A model generated the notes under the pieces. It worked only from the letters and a program-made list of their open reading frames with translations. It made no database searches and was not told the DNA's origin. Made by a program: the position numbers and the translations under genes. Shown here piece after piece: positions 44,353 to 54,298 of a stretch of DNA of 64,000 nt (its first letter is position 1; each line of letters begins with the position of its first letter). Source of the DNA: Sulfitobacter alexandrii (GTDB lineage Bacteria; Pseudomonadota; Alphaproteobacteria; Rhodobacterales; Rhodobacteraceae); contig NZ_CP018076.1 in the NCBI RefSeq assembly GCF_001886735.1, positions 496,001 to 560,000 of the forward strand, written 5' to 3'.

Positions 44353-44482
44353 AACCTAAACCCGATACACCTTAGAAACGCTGCAAACCTGTCCGAAAAG
44401 ATGGGACCACTTCATCGCGCTGTGTGAGGCCGGACTCTTCGATACCTTTTGCAAGCATTTGGGCGGTAGGGCTGTAAGTCAT

Positions 44483-44903
44483 CGTTGTATCTCCTGAATG
44501 TTCGTTGCGACTATGCTGTGTGCTAGTTTTCAGTGAGATGTCCGATCAATGGCGCGCCAAACGAGCTGTGGTTAGCTCTCTGCGGCGCTTAGAGAAATGT
44601 GGGGCGCGATGAAGGGGTTTCAGCGGGTGTTGCGCTCTCTACGCTTCCGAAACTCTCAGGGCCGCACCTAAGCTCTCTGTCAACGGGCGGTTGCCGATAC
44701 AAGGATGCGCGCCTAAATAGGATTTTCCTGCCTGCAGCGCGCTTTGACAAGTGCGCTGGCTGTCTAGGACTTCCAGCCTTATCTCCTTGATAGAAGGACG
44801 GCAAAAATAGCAAATTCTTGCGGGGTTAGTACGGGGTTAGTACGGGGTTACATCGGGTTTAGTTCAGCTATAACGCTGCTATTGCTCAATATCATAGATA
44901 CGG
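44483..44903. other. Intergenic region with direct repeats before the Rep-like gene
   Basis: 421 bp. At 44821-44850 the 11-bp unit CGGGGTTAGTA occurs twice in tandem, followed by the partial unit CGGGGTTA and a diverged CGGGTTTA. This ends about 45 bp before the Rep-like gene and resembles an iteron or a nick-site region. The remainder shows nothing. Confidence 0.4.
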
Positions 44904-46277
44904 TTGCAAGCCCCGTTTGTGTCGGCAATTCTCGAGAAACGCCGTTTCAACAGCGCCTCATATGATTATAGCAAGGTTGGGAACATCGATTTGAAATGGT
45001 TTGAAGTTCCCCTGCTGTTCAACTCCGCCCCGAGCTGGCCCGCTGCTTTGGATCCACCGTCCTTGCACTACAGTGTGCGACCCTATGCCCCCAGCAAGGG
45101 TGCAGCCGTTCAGCCCGTCCTGCGAGACCGTCTTATCGTCGAACCCGATGTCAATCTGAATGACTACCGCTGTTATGCGGAGATCGATTGGATCGAGATC
45201 GTGCTCGAGACGACAAGCGTCCACCAGGCTGTGAACGTCCATCGGTTTGCGAGCAAGGCTCTGGCAGACATGGGCTCCGAAACGAGCATTTATGTCTCCG
45301 GACCGGACGGGCGGTCTCACTACATCGGTTCCGCGTTCACGCTTCGGATTCAGCAGCCAAAGCCGCGCACGTTGACTGGTTTGCTCAAGGCGTTAGTCAA
45401 GAAGTACGTTCCCGGCCAGACCTTCATCCGAAACCTACCGGTCTCGGGTATCGAGGTCTCGGTCGACTTCTACGTGAAGGAACGGGCGACCCGGAACCTT
45501 GATGCCCAAAACCTATGGCGTTGGCGAATGACGGATCTACTGCGGCGTCACTTGAAGCCGAAGGACATCCTGACAGAGAACGAGGATTGCTTTCCGAGAC
45601 ACTTCAGCAATCAGAATGGCAGGGCTACAGCGACTTATACTGTGGGTCGGCGAGGGGCTCAATCCGGGCCAAGGGCTGCGCAACTCATGCGGCTGGGTCT
45701 CCCTCAGGAACTCCAGCAGCCTCTACGGCTGGGCAATCACAACAAGGCACCGATTGATACCACAAGCTATATCGGAGCGAAGGAGTTTCCGGTCATGTTG
45801 CGCGTAATGGACAAGCGGACGGATCGCCGGGATCCGAATGCGGGTTCCGTCGTGAACCTGCCATCGGACCAATGGCGCTCGAGGGTCGAAGTCACGTTGC
45901 GCACAGAGACGGGCACCGTTGGCGTCCCCGCAGCACTCGGGTTGGCAACGATCGCGAATCTCAAAGGCTTCGACTTCAAAGATCTCAGAAAGCTCGTCTT
46001 CGAGTTCTTCCTGCCGACGTTTAGTCCCGAAGATCCACTGGGCGAACTCCCTTTCTCTGTCAACTTGACTGAAGAAGATGTCTTCGCCAGAAGCGGGGTG
46101 TACGGTCTAGATCGGATGCATCGGTCTGTAGAACAGATCCTCGCAGCGCGTTTTCGGAGGAGTGAAATCGCAGCGAAGCCGGTGAAACTTGGCGCGAAGG
46201 GCAGGTTGGTGTCCTACACCGCGTTGAACAACAAGGTCGACCGTGCCCTCAGGAGCATGTCGCGACGCTGGCGGTAA
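44904..46277 (+). CDS. Rep-like (replication initiation factor-like) protein
   Basis: A 457-residue protein beginning at a TTG (a GTG five codons later is possible). The stretch around residues 280-330 (TTSYIGAKEFPVMLRVMDKR, then WRSRVEVTLR) resembles the Rep_trans / replication initiation factor families of rolling-circle plasmids and filamentous phages (YIGSR...RIYDK...RVEV), but the nicking tyrosine is not certain. The N-terminal half has DWIEIVLETT, also typical of those families. It lies between two inverted IS copies, downstream of direct repeats. The assignment is tentative; an uncharacterised island protein is the alternative. Confidence 0.5.
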   Translation: MQAPFVSAILEKRRFNSASYDYSKVGNIDLKWFEVPLLFNSAPSWPAALDPPSLHYSVRPYAPSKGAAVQPVLRDRLIVEPDVNLNDYRCYAEIDWIEIVLETTSVHQAVNVHRFASKALADMGSETSIYVSGPDGRSHYIGSAFTLRIQQPKPRTLTGLLKALVKKYVPGQTFIRNLPVSGIEVSVDFYVKERATRNLDAQNLWRWRMTDLLRRHLKPKDILTENEDCFPRHFSNQNGRATATYTVGRRGAQSGPRAAQLMRLGLPQELQQPLRLGNHNKAPIDTTSYIGAKEFPVMLRVMDKRTDRRDPNAGSVVNLPSDQWRSRVEVTLRTETGTVGVPAALGLATIANLKGFDFKDLRKLVFEFFLPTFSPEDPLGELPFSVNLTEEDVFARSGVYGLDRMHRSVEQILAARFRRSEIAAKPVKLGAKGRLVSYTALNNKVDRALRSMSRRWR

Positions 46278-46911
46278 CTCTGATGCTGTTTGACGGCAGG
46301 GTACGTGCTGAGGGGCTCAGAGAGCGTCACAGGGCGCGATGCCGCCAAAGGGGCGAGTTCTTCGAAGGCGAACTGTTGGGGCCTCTCTAGGGCTCTCTGC
46401 GAGCCCCTCACGGCCGACAGGTAGTCCCCCTTGGTTCGGGACGTCCCAGCCGCATGGGTGAGCGTAGTCGTGCGGTCGCCGATGGCAGAACAGCCGGGTA
46501 GAAACGGCAACTTTTATTAACCGTGGACTCTTGTAGAGAGAAATGGCTCCGAGCAGCCTGTGGACGGGTTTGAGCTAAGCCGCTGTGGGTTTGGTCGAGA
46601 TCCGCAGCTTTCGATTGGGATGGCAGCGGATTGCTAACCCTAATAGCTCACATACCACCAATACACCTCTCATACTTCTTAGAAAGCGTTTTCCTATGGT
46701 GCAAAATTCTTGCCGATAGGACGATTGCCTATCTTGGCTGAACTTTGCTCTGAGTTATAGGCGGTTCTACCCAGATGTAAGGAAGGTGGATCTGCGCTTC
46801 AGAAACCCATTCAAGTCCACTTATCCCTGCGCAACTCTTGTACAGACCGATGCTGCGTCTCTAGTGGCAGATGGAACGTCGGTGTCGCTGATGAAAGCCA
46901 ATCTTTCGGTG
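46278..46911. other. Gene-free stretch between convergent Rep-like and recombinase-like genes
   Basis: 634 bp, more AT-rich toward the right. No plausible gene, tRNA or terminator with a T-run is seen. Confidence 0.4.
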
Positions 46912-47601
46912 CTAGCTATCCTGCGTTACCCTCCTTAGGGCTCGCTGTGCTGAGCTGACCGTCCAGTCATTCCCCCGTGTGGTCTTCAAACCTCTGTCGT
47001 TTGCTGCCTTCACAAGTGCTGCCAGCTTTGGGGTCTTGTCTACTTCGGTCAGGTCTTTCTGTAGCCCAAGCAGTTCTGCGGCCTTGGCGTCCGCTGCTGC
47101 ACTTCGTGCGCGTTGGGATGCTTTCGTGGCCTTCGATGTTTGTCTGTGTTTCTCATGTGCGCTTCTTTGTGAGCGTGGTTGCTTTCCCAGCTTGAATCGT
47201 ACTGGTGACACTGCCAGAAGCAATCGGGCCTTATAAGTGTCATTGAGGTCACCAATATCGCTAGCAGTTTCGACGTCAAATAGATGCCCAGAATATCTCT
47301 GAAGATCCTTGAGGAGTTGTTTTCTATTTGAGATTGGGCAGTTGCAGAAAAGCCGCAAATAGGTGTCAATGAAGACGCGAAAGCCCTTCTTCTTTGCGTT
47401 GTCGAGAGTGCCACGGAGTTTGGGTAGCTGGTCTAGACCCTCGACCTTTCGCGCGTAGTCGTAGTAGCAAGCGAACTTCCGTTCGCCAGTTAGTCGTTCA
47501 GCCGCCTCGAATAGATTGATGCGTTGCTGCCGAGCCGCACTGCAACTCTCTAGGCCGCCGCTCGGCTTTGGTCCGTAAGAAATCAAAATATAGCCAATCA
47601 C
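46912..47601 (-). CDS. Serine-recombinase-like protein with altered active site
   Basis: A 229-residue protein. The N-terminus (IGYILISYGPKPSGGLESC, RQQRINLFEAA) has the outline of a resolvase fold (YxRxS...SLExQ), but the arginine of YxRxS is replaced and the sequence is shortened. The C-terminal LAALVKAANDRGLKTTRGNDW followed by TVSSAQRALRR is the recombinase-domain ending seen in large serine recombinases (aaxLNxxGxxTxRGxxWxxxxVxxiL). Between them a resolvase-like VFIDTYLRLF appears. It may be an inactive or diverged invertase/resolvase of a mobile element. Homology is inferred from pattern only. Confidence 0.5.
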   Translation of the reverse strand: MIGYILISYGPKPSGGLESCSAARQQRINLFEAAERLTGERKFACYYDYARKVEGLDQLPKLRGTLDNAKKKGFRVFIDTYLRLFCNCPISNRKQLLKDLQRYSGHLFDVETASDIGDLNDTYKARLLLAVSPVRFKLGKQPRSQRSAHEKHRQTSKATKASQRARSAAADAKAAELLGLQKDLTEVDKTPKLAALVKAANDRGLKTTRGNDWTVSSAQRALRRVTQDS

Positions 47602-47753
47602 CAGTTACTCCACATTAGCGTTGTTAAAACGTAAATGATCACGAAAGGTATCACGCAGCAACCCCTTATATCGGCAGATATCTGATACTGGTGAAGTGGT
47701 CCCATCTTTTCGGACAGGTTTGCAGCGTTTCTAAGGTGTATCGGGTTTAGGTT

Positions 47754-48608
47754 TCATGCTGCGTGTCGCTCTTCCAAGCCTGCCCAATATGCGTCGTCCG
47801 GCGTCTGCCGATCAAGCGCGGAATGGGGTCGGCTGGTGTTATAGAATGCCATCCAGCCCTTGATGACACGACGGGCCCGGAAGCCTTCATTGATTTCTTC
47901 GAGATAGATGGCCTCCTGCTTCAGGGATCGCCAGAGGCGTTCGATGAAGATGTTGTCGAGGTAACGCCCGCGCCCGTCCATCGAGATGCGCACGCCCGCC
48001 TCGGTCAGCGTCGTGATCCAGGCCGATCCGGTGAACTGCGATCCCTGATCTGTGTTCATGATCTCAGGCGGGCCGTACCTGGCGATGGCCTCGCTCAGTG
48101 CTTCGACGCAGAAGTCGGCGTGCATCGTGTTCGACAACCGCCAGCTCAGCACCTTGCGCGTCGCCCAGTCCATGATTGCCACCAGATAGAGGAAGCCATT
48201 TCTGACTGGCACAAAGGTGATATCGGCGCACCAGACCTGGTTCGGTCGGTCAATCACCATCTTCCTCAGCAGATACGGGAAGACCGGGTGCTGAGGATGC
48301 GGCTGGCTGGTTCGTGGGCGCTTGTAGACCGCTTCAAGACCCATCTTCGCCATCAATCGCCTGACGCGATGGCGGCCAACAACAATGCCTTCCCGGCGCA
48401 GATAGGCCGCGATCTGGCGCGACCCGAAGAATGGGTATTTGGTGAACACCCGGTCGATCTCTTTCATCATCGACAGCGTGTCGGCGTCGATCCCGGCGGG
48501 CGTGTAGTAGAACGCCGACCGGCTCAGGCTCACCAGCTTGCACTGCTGGCTGATGCTCAGCTTGGGGTGATCCCGGTTGATCATCGCGCGTTTCTTTCCA
48601 GGGCTCAT
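47754..48608 (-). CDS. IS3-family transposase OrfB (copy 2)
   Basis: A 284-residue DDE integrase identical to the copy 1 protein, with the D, D and E residues intact. It overlaps orfA by 4 bp on the same strand. Confidence 0.95.
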   Translation of the reverse strand: MSPGKKRAMINRDHPKLSISQQCKLVSLSRSAFYYTPAGIDADTLSMMKEIDRVFTKYPFFGSRQIAAYLRREGIVVGRHRVRRLMAKMGLEAVYKRPRTSQPHPQHPVFPYLLRKMVIDRPNQVWCADITFVPVRNGFLYLVAIMDWATRKVLSWRLSNTMHADFCVEALSEAIARYGPPEIMNTDQGSQFTGSAWITTLTEAGVRISMDGRGRYLDNIFIERLWRSLKQEAIYLEEINEGFRARRVIKGWMAFYNTSRPHSALDRQTPDDAYWAGLEERHAA

Positions 48609-48880
48609 CGCTTCAGCCCTTCCGACAAAAAATCGTTCTCGACCGCCAGCCTCCCGATCTTGGCGTGAAGTTCCTTTACTTCCGCCTCGGTCGGGCCGCT
48701 CTGCTTGCCACCCGAGAACACATCGGCCATGCCCTCGATGGCCTGCCGCTTCCATGTGCTGACCTGATTTGGGTGCAACTGATGCTTCGCCGCGATCTCC
48801 TGCACGGTCTTGTCGCCACGCAGCGCTTCCAACGCCACCTTGGCCTTAAACTGATCTGTAAAGTTCCGGCGCTTTGCCAT
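48605..48880 (-). CDS. IS3-family transposase OrfA (copy 2)
   Basis: A 91-residue HTH protein identical to the copy 1 product, with the same possible T-run slippage site before its end. Confidence 0.93.
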   Translation of the reverse strand: MAKRRNFTDQFKAKVALEALRGDKTVQEIAAKHQLHPNQVSTWKRQAIEGMADVFSGGKQSGPTEAEVKELHAKIGRLAVENDFLSEGLKR

Positions 48881-49072
48881 GTTCGTATCCCTTCAAAGGT
48901 TCGGGAAACACCTTAGCTGACTGTCCGGTTTCCTGGGACCACTTCACTGGCGAAGCCTGTTAGCAACTGATATTGCCTGATTTTCTTTGTGTTGACCGGT
49001 GGAAAACACCCGACGGAGACTTCTCACTGTTGTATAATGAGACATCAAGAACACAACGCGATGGAGAAGCGT

Positions 49073-50020
49073 ATGCCCCGACACTCGAAGACTGTCACCG
49101 ATGCCTGCAACAGCTGGTTGAAGACCTGCGAACGCAACGACTTGGAACGATCGACTATCAAGGCTTACCGAAGCCACGCAAAGATCCATATCGAACCGAA
49201 GATCGGTGATCTCCTGCTCAAGGACCTGTCACGAAGTCAGGTCCGAGACTTCATGCATGAATTGATGGATGATGGTGTGTCTCGGTCCCAAGTCCGCAAA
49301 ATCATGGTCAGTCTACGTTCGATCTTGTCCGAAGCAGTTGAGCGGGAATGGATCGATCACAACGTCGGCGTCGATGTGAAAGTAAAGCGGCAGGCACGTG
49401 CGCTGGGTGATGACCAAATCATTCCGAATAAGGATGAAATCCGCACGATTCTTGAAAATGCCCCGAAGTCGCATCGGGCGATGTTTGTGACCGCGATCTT
49501 CACTGGCATGCGCATTTCTGAACTGCGTGGGCTTACCTGGAGCAACTTAGACTTCACAAACAGAGTTATCCGGGTCAGTCAAAGAGCAGATGAATACTGT
49601 CAGATTGGCGCACCGAAGAGCAGGGCAGGGGGCCGGAGCATTCCGATGGCGCCGATTGTCTCTCAGACATTGGCCGATTGGAAAGACCGCGCACCCGAGA
49701 GCTCGATCGGTTTGGTCTTCCCGAACTCTGTTGGAAAGGTTCAAAACTACTCAAACATTTATAACCGTATCTTCAAGCCGATGCTGGTAGAGAACGGCAT
49801 CGTAGATGAATCCGGTCAGTCAAAGTTCGGGATCCATGCGTTGCGGCATGCGGCCGCTTCCTTGTTTATCGAGCAAGGCTGGAACCCAAAGAAGATCCAA
49901 ACGCTACTTGGGCACGCGTCGATCAACATGACGATGGACGTGTATGGTCACCTGTTTGAGAACGCAGAGGAAGACGCGTCGATGTTCGAGAAACTTGAAG
50001 CTGACTTGTTGGCTGCCTGA
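49073..50020 (+). CDS. Tyrosine recombinase (island integrase)
   Basis: A 315-residue phage-type integrase. I start it at the ATG at 49073 because GGAG lies 6 bp upstream; the frame opens 84 bp earlier. The N-terminal SAM-like core-binding domain (about 1-95) contains STIKAYRSHAKIHIEP. The catalytic domain carries R147 (TGMRISELRGL), H255/R258 (HALRHAAASLF), H281 (LLGHASINMT) and nucleophile Y291 (DVYGHLF). All active-site residues are present. It should catalyse site-specific insertion at the tRNA-Phe 3' end. Its position, 7.7 kb from attR and just beside IS copy 2, is atypical. No excisionase is recognised nearby. Confidence 0.93.
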   Translation: MPRHSKTVTDACNSWLKTCERNDLERSTIKAYRSHAKIHIEPKIGDLLLKDLSRSQVRDFMHELMDDGVSRSQVRKIMVSLRSILSEAVEREWIDHNVGVDVKVKRQARALGDDQIIPNKDEIRTILENAPKSHRAMFVTAIFTGMRISELRGLTWSNLDFTNRVIRVSQRADEYCQIGAPKSRAGGRSIPMAPIVSQTLADWKDRAPESSIGLVFPNSVGKVQNYSNIYNRIFKPMLVENGIVDESGQSKFGIHALRHAAASLFIEQGWNPKKIQTLLGHASINMTMDVYGHLFENAEEDASMFEKLEADLLAA

Positions 50021-50659
50021 CGTCAGAAGCCGATACTCGCTTATTTGAGTACGGAAGTCCGCCTTGCTGCACAAAACAGTCGTTGCCCCTCTCAAAACAA
50101 ACGGCTGCGCTGCATGCTTTGTGACAGCAGCTAACAACAGCAAGGGCGGACAGCGGACCTTCGCTGCAAGCGCGAACCAGTCATACCGCGACGACAAAAG
50201 CCGACTTTGACGCAATCTTGAAACAGGCTTTCACTCTGCACTGTCGCATGACCACAAAGAGCCCTTACCGGACATGACGTCGATCTAGTCCGTCGAGCGC
50301 GCACCACCGCCTCTGCCCGGGACCGTCATCCGAAGGGCCGAGACCCGGCGTGTTCGGCGACCATGCGGCAACGTCGGAAGTGGGCTTTGGAGGAGACCCC
50401 GGACGATGCAAGTGGTTGTAGGAAGACGGATGCGGCGGTCTCGGAGAGGAGTGCCGACCTCTACTAGGACGCGGAGGTATGGCTGCGGTATAGACAGTTT
50501 TTCTCACTTAAATCTCTGATTGTGTTGTCGCAAGGATGGCTTGTGAGCTACCATGCTATAGAGGCGTAGCCGTAAATCTTGCATCAGGCGTGGCGAGAGA
50601 CGAATGGATGGTGACCTCGACCTGTAATGTAAACCCTTGTCGCGATGCACGGAATCTGA
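50021..50659. other. Intergenic stretch between integrase and the Argonaute operon
   Basis: 639 bp. No gene on either strand is convincing. The last 100 bp should hold the promoter of the defence operon; I see no clear -35/-10 pair. Confidence 0.4.
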
Positions 50660-52594
50660 ATGCCCCATGATCTCTCCGTGCTATCCCCGTCAGAGTTCGA
50701 GGCACTTTCCGCAGACTTGATCGGCCAAGTTCTTGGCGTTCGCTTCGAGCAATTCGGGGAGGGGGCGGATGGCGGCATCGACGGACGATATGTCGAGGAC
50801 GCGGATGGTGTGACGATCCTCCAGTCCAAGCGGTACGAGAAGTCAGCGATCGCGGCCCTTAAGCGCGAGATGAATAGCGAGCGGGCGAAGATCGATCGGT
50901 TGGCTCCGACGCGCTACATTCTCTCGACTTCGGTATCGATGACGCCGGGCCGGAAACAAAGCCTCATGGAAATCTGCGGCCCTACCGTGCGAACGTCGGG
51001 TGATATCTTCGGGTGGGAGGATATCGAGGCACTTTTACGAAAGTTCCCGGAGGTCGAAGAAGCTTATCCTGCGCTCTGGGTTCCAGCCAGCGGCGCAGCA
51101 TTAGAACGGCTTCTCAACCGCGCTTTGGATGGTCGCGAGCAGCGTCAGGTGCCTCAGGTCCTCCATAAGCTTCTACCAAAGCCGGCAACCGGGGCTGATG
51201 ATACTAACACGGTCGAGCGGGATACGCTTTTCTTGATCGGCGCGAGTTCGGTCCACGACCAATTCCTGCTCTGGCTCGGCCCAAAACTTGAGGCGCATGG
51301 ATACCGGGTCTTCTCCGAATTGCTGACGCTTGAGCCCGGAGCGCGGTGGCACCGAGAAACGGGCGCCGCGCTTGAGCACCGCGCCGTGAAGGTGTTGGCC
51401 GTCGCAGCTGCGGCAACCGGGGCGGACGATGGGGCGATGGATCTGATTGATCGGGCCAAAACGCTCTCAAAGAAACTCGACGACTCGCGACTGATCATTC
51501 CACTTCGATATGAGGAGGGGGCGAAGATCGATGGATTGCGCGACGCAACGCCGACCGACTTCACCCATGGGTGGGCTGAGGGTCTCGTGAAGCTGCTCGA
51601 CGCGCTTCGCCGGCAAGGAATCCGGCAGCAGCCGGGCCCTGCATCCGTTGCCCCGCAATGGGATAGCTTCCGGAAGCGCGGCGCGATCCCTCTGGTTGCC
51701 GAGCCTGAGCCGCTGGTCTCGAACTGGGTTCAGATCCTCGAGATGCCCGACGAGGTCCACTTCTATGAGGTGAGTGGGGCGGTCCGGGAGGACACGCTCA
51801 AGCGCCGGATCAAGATGCTGCCGTTTCCGGCCGCGCAGCGGGGCCGAGGTCTGATCACCTTCGCGACGCCGCCCGACGTCGAAGAAAGCTTGGAAGGGGT
51901 TGCGAAGCTGCGCCTGCGCGAGTCGGCGTCGATAGCAAGTGCGGCAGAAGATGGCATGCCCGAGATCGAGCTCACCGGCCGCGATCTGTCTAACGTCGTG
52001 ACCGGCCTCTTGCGGGATGCATGGGAGCGACACTGCCGGACCGCGGGAATGGTGGCCTATGCCTATTCCGGGGGTGACGGTTTCCATGTGTCGCCCGACC
52101 AGGCAGCTATTGGCGAGCGCGTCCCGTGGGGCAAGCAGGGCGCACGCCGATCATCCATGCTGCGCAATATCGCCAAGAAGCACGTGTGGTCCTACGGTGT
52201 GACGGCGATCCCGAGGAATTGGCCCTTCTGGCACTTCAGACTGAAAGCGCGCGTTCTCTTTGCGAAGGATAACGACACGGCGCAGGGCGAGCCGATCAAC
52301 GACTCGAAGACGATGCATCGCCTTCGTCGCTCGGGATGCAAGGGCTGGCGAAACAAGCAGTGGCACGGTCGGCTCTTGGCGTTCCTGCAGGTCATGTCGG
52401 GGGACTCGGCCTTCATCAGGGTATCGCTTGCGCCGGGACAGGATATGCTCCTGTCGTCCGAGCCTTTGCTCTTCACATCGCCTGTCAGCACGGCGTTGCC
52501 GGACAGCGCGGACCCTGACACCGAGGAGGAAGATGCGAGCACGCTCGGCCGTCCTGAGACCATGGATGAGGATGCCGATGGAGAGTCAGCGTGA
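50660..52594 (+). CDS. Mrr-like nuclease + TIR-like + APAZ fusion, partner of the short Argonaute
   Basis: A 644-residue three-part protein. Residues 8-130 are an Mrr/RecB-like PD-(D/E)xK nuclease: [14 protein letters not shown] with D41, then ILQSKRY giving Q55-S-K57. Residues 188-295 have the fold order of a TIR domain ([36 protein letters not shown]), but the catalytic glutamate expected after the fourth strand is not evident ([12 protein letters not shown]). Residues about 335-605 are the APAZ region that pairs with short Argonautes. The stop overlaps the Argonaute gene by 4 bp. By analogy with SPARTA and SPARDA, guide-directed target recognition would unleash the effector and kill or arrest the infected cell. 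The nuclease looks the stronger effector candidate. Confidence 0.82.
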   Translation: MPHDLSVLSPSEFEALSADLIGQVLGVRFEQFGEGADGGIDGRYVEDADGVTILQSKRYEKSAIAALKREMNSERAKIDRLAPTRYILSTSVSMTPGRKQSLMEICGPTVRTSGDIFGWEDIEALLRKFPEVEEAYPALWVPASGAALERLLNRALDGREQRQVPQVLHKLLPKPATGADDTNTVERDTLFLIGASSVHDQFLLWLGPKLEAHGYRVFSELLTLEPGARWHRETGAALEHRAVKVLAVAAAATGADDGAMDLIDRAKTLSKKLDDSRLIIPLRYEEGAKIDGLRDATPTDFTHGWAEGLVKLLDALRRQGIRQQPGPASVAPQWDSFRKRGAIPLVAEPEPLVSNWVQILEMPDEVHFYEVSGAVREDTLKRRIKMLPFPAAQRGRGLITFATPPDVEESLEGVAKLRLRESASIASAAEDGMPEIELTGRDLSNVVTGLLRDAWERHCRTAGMVAYAYSGGDGFHVSPDQAAIGERVPWGKQGARRSSMLRNIAKKHVWSYGVTAIPRNWPFWHFRLKARVLFAKDNDTAQGEPINDSKTMHRLRRSGCKGWRNKQWHGRLLAFLQVMSGDSAFIRVSLAPGQDMLLSSEPLLFTSPVSTALPDSADPDTEEEDASTLGRPETMDEDADGESA

Positions 52595-54147
52595 AGTTTC
52601 CTGAAGTAAGCCTTGTCGTCGATCACTTCGACGAGCCCGAACTCGATTTCAGATACGATCAACGAAGCCACCACCCGAAGGACGGGTTGTTCCTCTATGG
52701 ACCGTATGACGCACCGCGGAAGGTTCAGGAGGTTCGGATCGGCGTTATCGGGACAAAAGAAGGGATCAGTCATTTCCGCTCTTGGAGCGACAGGCTCTTA
52801 TCGGGGATCGCCGTTCCGCCACCAAGTCCGACGGAAAAGAAAGATCGCTTACATCTTGCAGACTTCGCGGGCCTCGAAGAGACCTTCGGCATCACGTTCG
52901 ATCCTCAGAGATGTCGGGCACTGACAGTAGAGTTTGATGCCATCGAACGGGCGACCCGGATGGAGAACATGCACGAGGCCGTCGATGCTGTCGCGCGTAT
53001 CTACACGGATCGCATGGACAAGTTTAGGCGCAACGAGGAGGGTGCGATCGACGTCTGGATCTTCGTCGTTCCCGAGATCGTCTATGAGCGATGCCGTCCC
53101 GAATCCCGGAGGACCGGACTGACGCTTGTGCGAGGCAAGGCGCCAAAGCGACAACGTACGCGATCCTTCCAAGGATCGCTTCTACTGGACGATAGCTTTG
53201 ATCCCAACATCGAGAATGTCTTCGATGACATTCCGGACTTCCGAAGACATATAAAGGCGCGTCTCCTGTCGATCGCACCTTCACAGATCCTGCGCGAGTC
53301 TACGCTGGAGCCGACGGCTTTCTTGAACAGCGCGGGCTATCCAAAGCGGACGACGCAGGACGCGGCCACGGTTGCTTGGAACCTTGCGACCGGCCTCTAT
53401 TACAAGACGCAGGAGCGCCCTCCATGGCGTCTCTCCAACGTGCGCGACGGCGTCTGCTACATCGGAATGGTCTACAAGAACCTCCCCAACAACCGCGACA
53501 ACCATGTGTGCTGCGCAGCCCAGATGTTCTTGACCGAAGGCGACGGGGTCGTCTTCCGCGGTGCGAACGGCCCGTGGAAGACCGGCGACTACGAGTATCA
53601 TCTGAGTGCGGCCGCCGCAGAGGAGCTCTTGGGTACCGTGATCGAGGCGTATCGCGATATGCATTCCGAGCCGCCAAAAGAACTCTTCATTCACGGGCAG
53701 GCTTCGTTCAACGACGAGGAGTGGCAAGCATTCTGTCGCGCGGCTCCGAAGGGCACGAATGTGGTCGGGGTCAGGATCAAGTCGACGGGCGGGGACGCGA
53801 AGCTGTTTCGGGCAGGCGACTACCCGGTGATCCGCGGCACGGCGCTCCAGCTGAATGACAGCAACGCCTATCTCTGGACGAGCGGTTACGTCCCCCAGCT
53901 TGACACGTATATCGGGCCGGAGACGCCTAACCCCCTGATGGTCACAATTCTCCGCTCAAAAAACCGCTGCCCGAGGATGCAGACCGTGCTGGCCGACATC
54001 ATGGGACTGACGAAGATCAACTACAACTCTTGCAACTTCAACGACGGGCTACCGGTTACCGTGCGCTTCGCCAGGATGGTAGGCGACATTCTGGTCATGG
54101 GGTCCGCGCGGGAAGGGGGCCCACAGCCATTCAAGTACTACATCTGA
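52591..54147 (+). CDS. Short prokaryotic Argonaute (MID-PIWI, predicted inactive)
   Basis: A 518-residue protein starting at a GTG that overlaps the effector gene (GTGA). It lacks N and PAZ domains. A MID region (about 90-260) is followed by PIWI (about 280-518) with CYIGMVYK (289-296), [30 protein letters not shown] and a C-terminal [10 protein letters not shown]...FKYYI. The first catalytic aspartate of the DEDX tetrad is absent (GMVYK), so target slicing is not expected. Short Argonautes of this kind use RNA guides to detect invading DNA and work with an APAZ partner encoded in the same operon. The operon layout here fits exactly. Confidence 0.88.
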   Translation: MKFPEVSLVVDHFDEPELDFRYDQRSHHPKDGLFLYGPYDAPRKVQEVRIGVIGTKEGISHFRSWSDRLLSGIAVPPPSPTEKKDRLHLADFAGLEETFGITFDPQRCRALTVEFDAIERATRMENMHEAVDAVARIYTDRMDKFRRNEEGAIDVWIFVVPEIVYERCRPESRRTGLTLVRGKAPKRQRTRSFQGSLLLDDSFDPNIENVFDDIPDFRRHIKARLLSIAPSQILRESTLEPTAFLNSAGYPKRTTQDAATVAWNLATGLYYKTQERPPWRLSNVRDGVCYIGMVYKNLPNNRDNHVCCAAQMFLTEGDGVVFRGANGPWKTGDYEYHLSAAAAEELLGTVIEAYRDMHSEPPKELFIHGQASFNDEEWQAFCRAAPKGTNVVGVRIKSTGGDAKLFRAGDYPVIRGTALQLNDSNAYLWTSGYVPQLDTYIGPETPNPLMVTILRSKNRCPRMQTVLADIMGLTKINYNSCNFNDGLPVTVRFARMVGDILVMGSAREGGPQPFKYYI

Positions 54148-54298
54148 TGGCATCATCCGGGTCCGCGGCGTGGTGGAGGCCGAGAGAGCCAAACCAACGA
54201 GCCTCTTCCATCGGCGTACTGCGGGTCATACTTAGTGTGTCGCATCGGGTATGATCCGTGCTAGATACTCATAGGCCCTTTGTAAGGGATCACCTTGG

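Larger units (their letters stand above)
43160..44414 (+). mobile_element. IS3-family insertion sequence, copy 1
   Basis: 1255 bp with imperfect terminal inverted repeats beginning TGAAGTGGTCCCA at both ends. It is flanked by a 3-bp target duplication TCG (43157-43159 and 44415-44417). It carries overlapping orfA and orfB. The disrupted gene provides independent proof of the ends. Confidence 0.95.
42826..44482 (-). pseudogene. XRE-type HTH regulator split by an IS3-family element
   Basis: The gene starts at the ATG at 44482 (CTCCT complement of AGGAG at 44491-44495, 8-bp spacing) and reads MTYSPTAQMLAKGIEESGLTQR, then is cut by the IS. Removing 43160-44414 and one copy of the 3-bp duplication restores an uninterrupted frame: ...SGLTQRDLADRVGFKH... 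continuing to PNILTMMEQGLIKVPLDR and on to the stop at 42826. The intact protein would be about 133 residues with an N-terminal XRE helix-turn-helix and an uncharacterised helical C-terminus. It may have controlled island functions; in this strain it is inactivated. Confidence 0.88.
47692..48946 (-). mobile_element. IS3-family insertion sequence, copy 2 (inverted)
   Basis: 1255 bp with the same ends as copy 1 in opposite orientation. It is flanked by the 4-bp direct repeat CTGG (47688-47691 and 48947-48950), so it transposed independently. The encoded proteins are identical to those of copy 1, showing recent activity. Confidence 0.95.

Noticed and set aside
43160..48946. Composite transposon made of the two IS copies
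   Set aside because: Each copy has its own target duplication (TCG and CTGG) and the outer flanks do not match, so they inserted independently.
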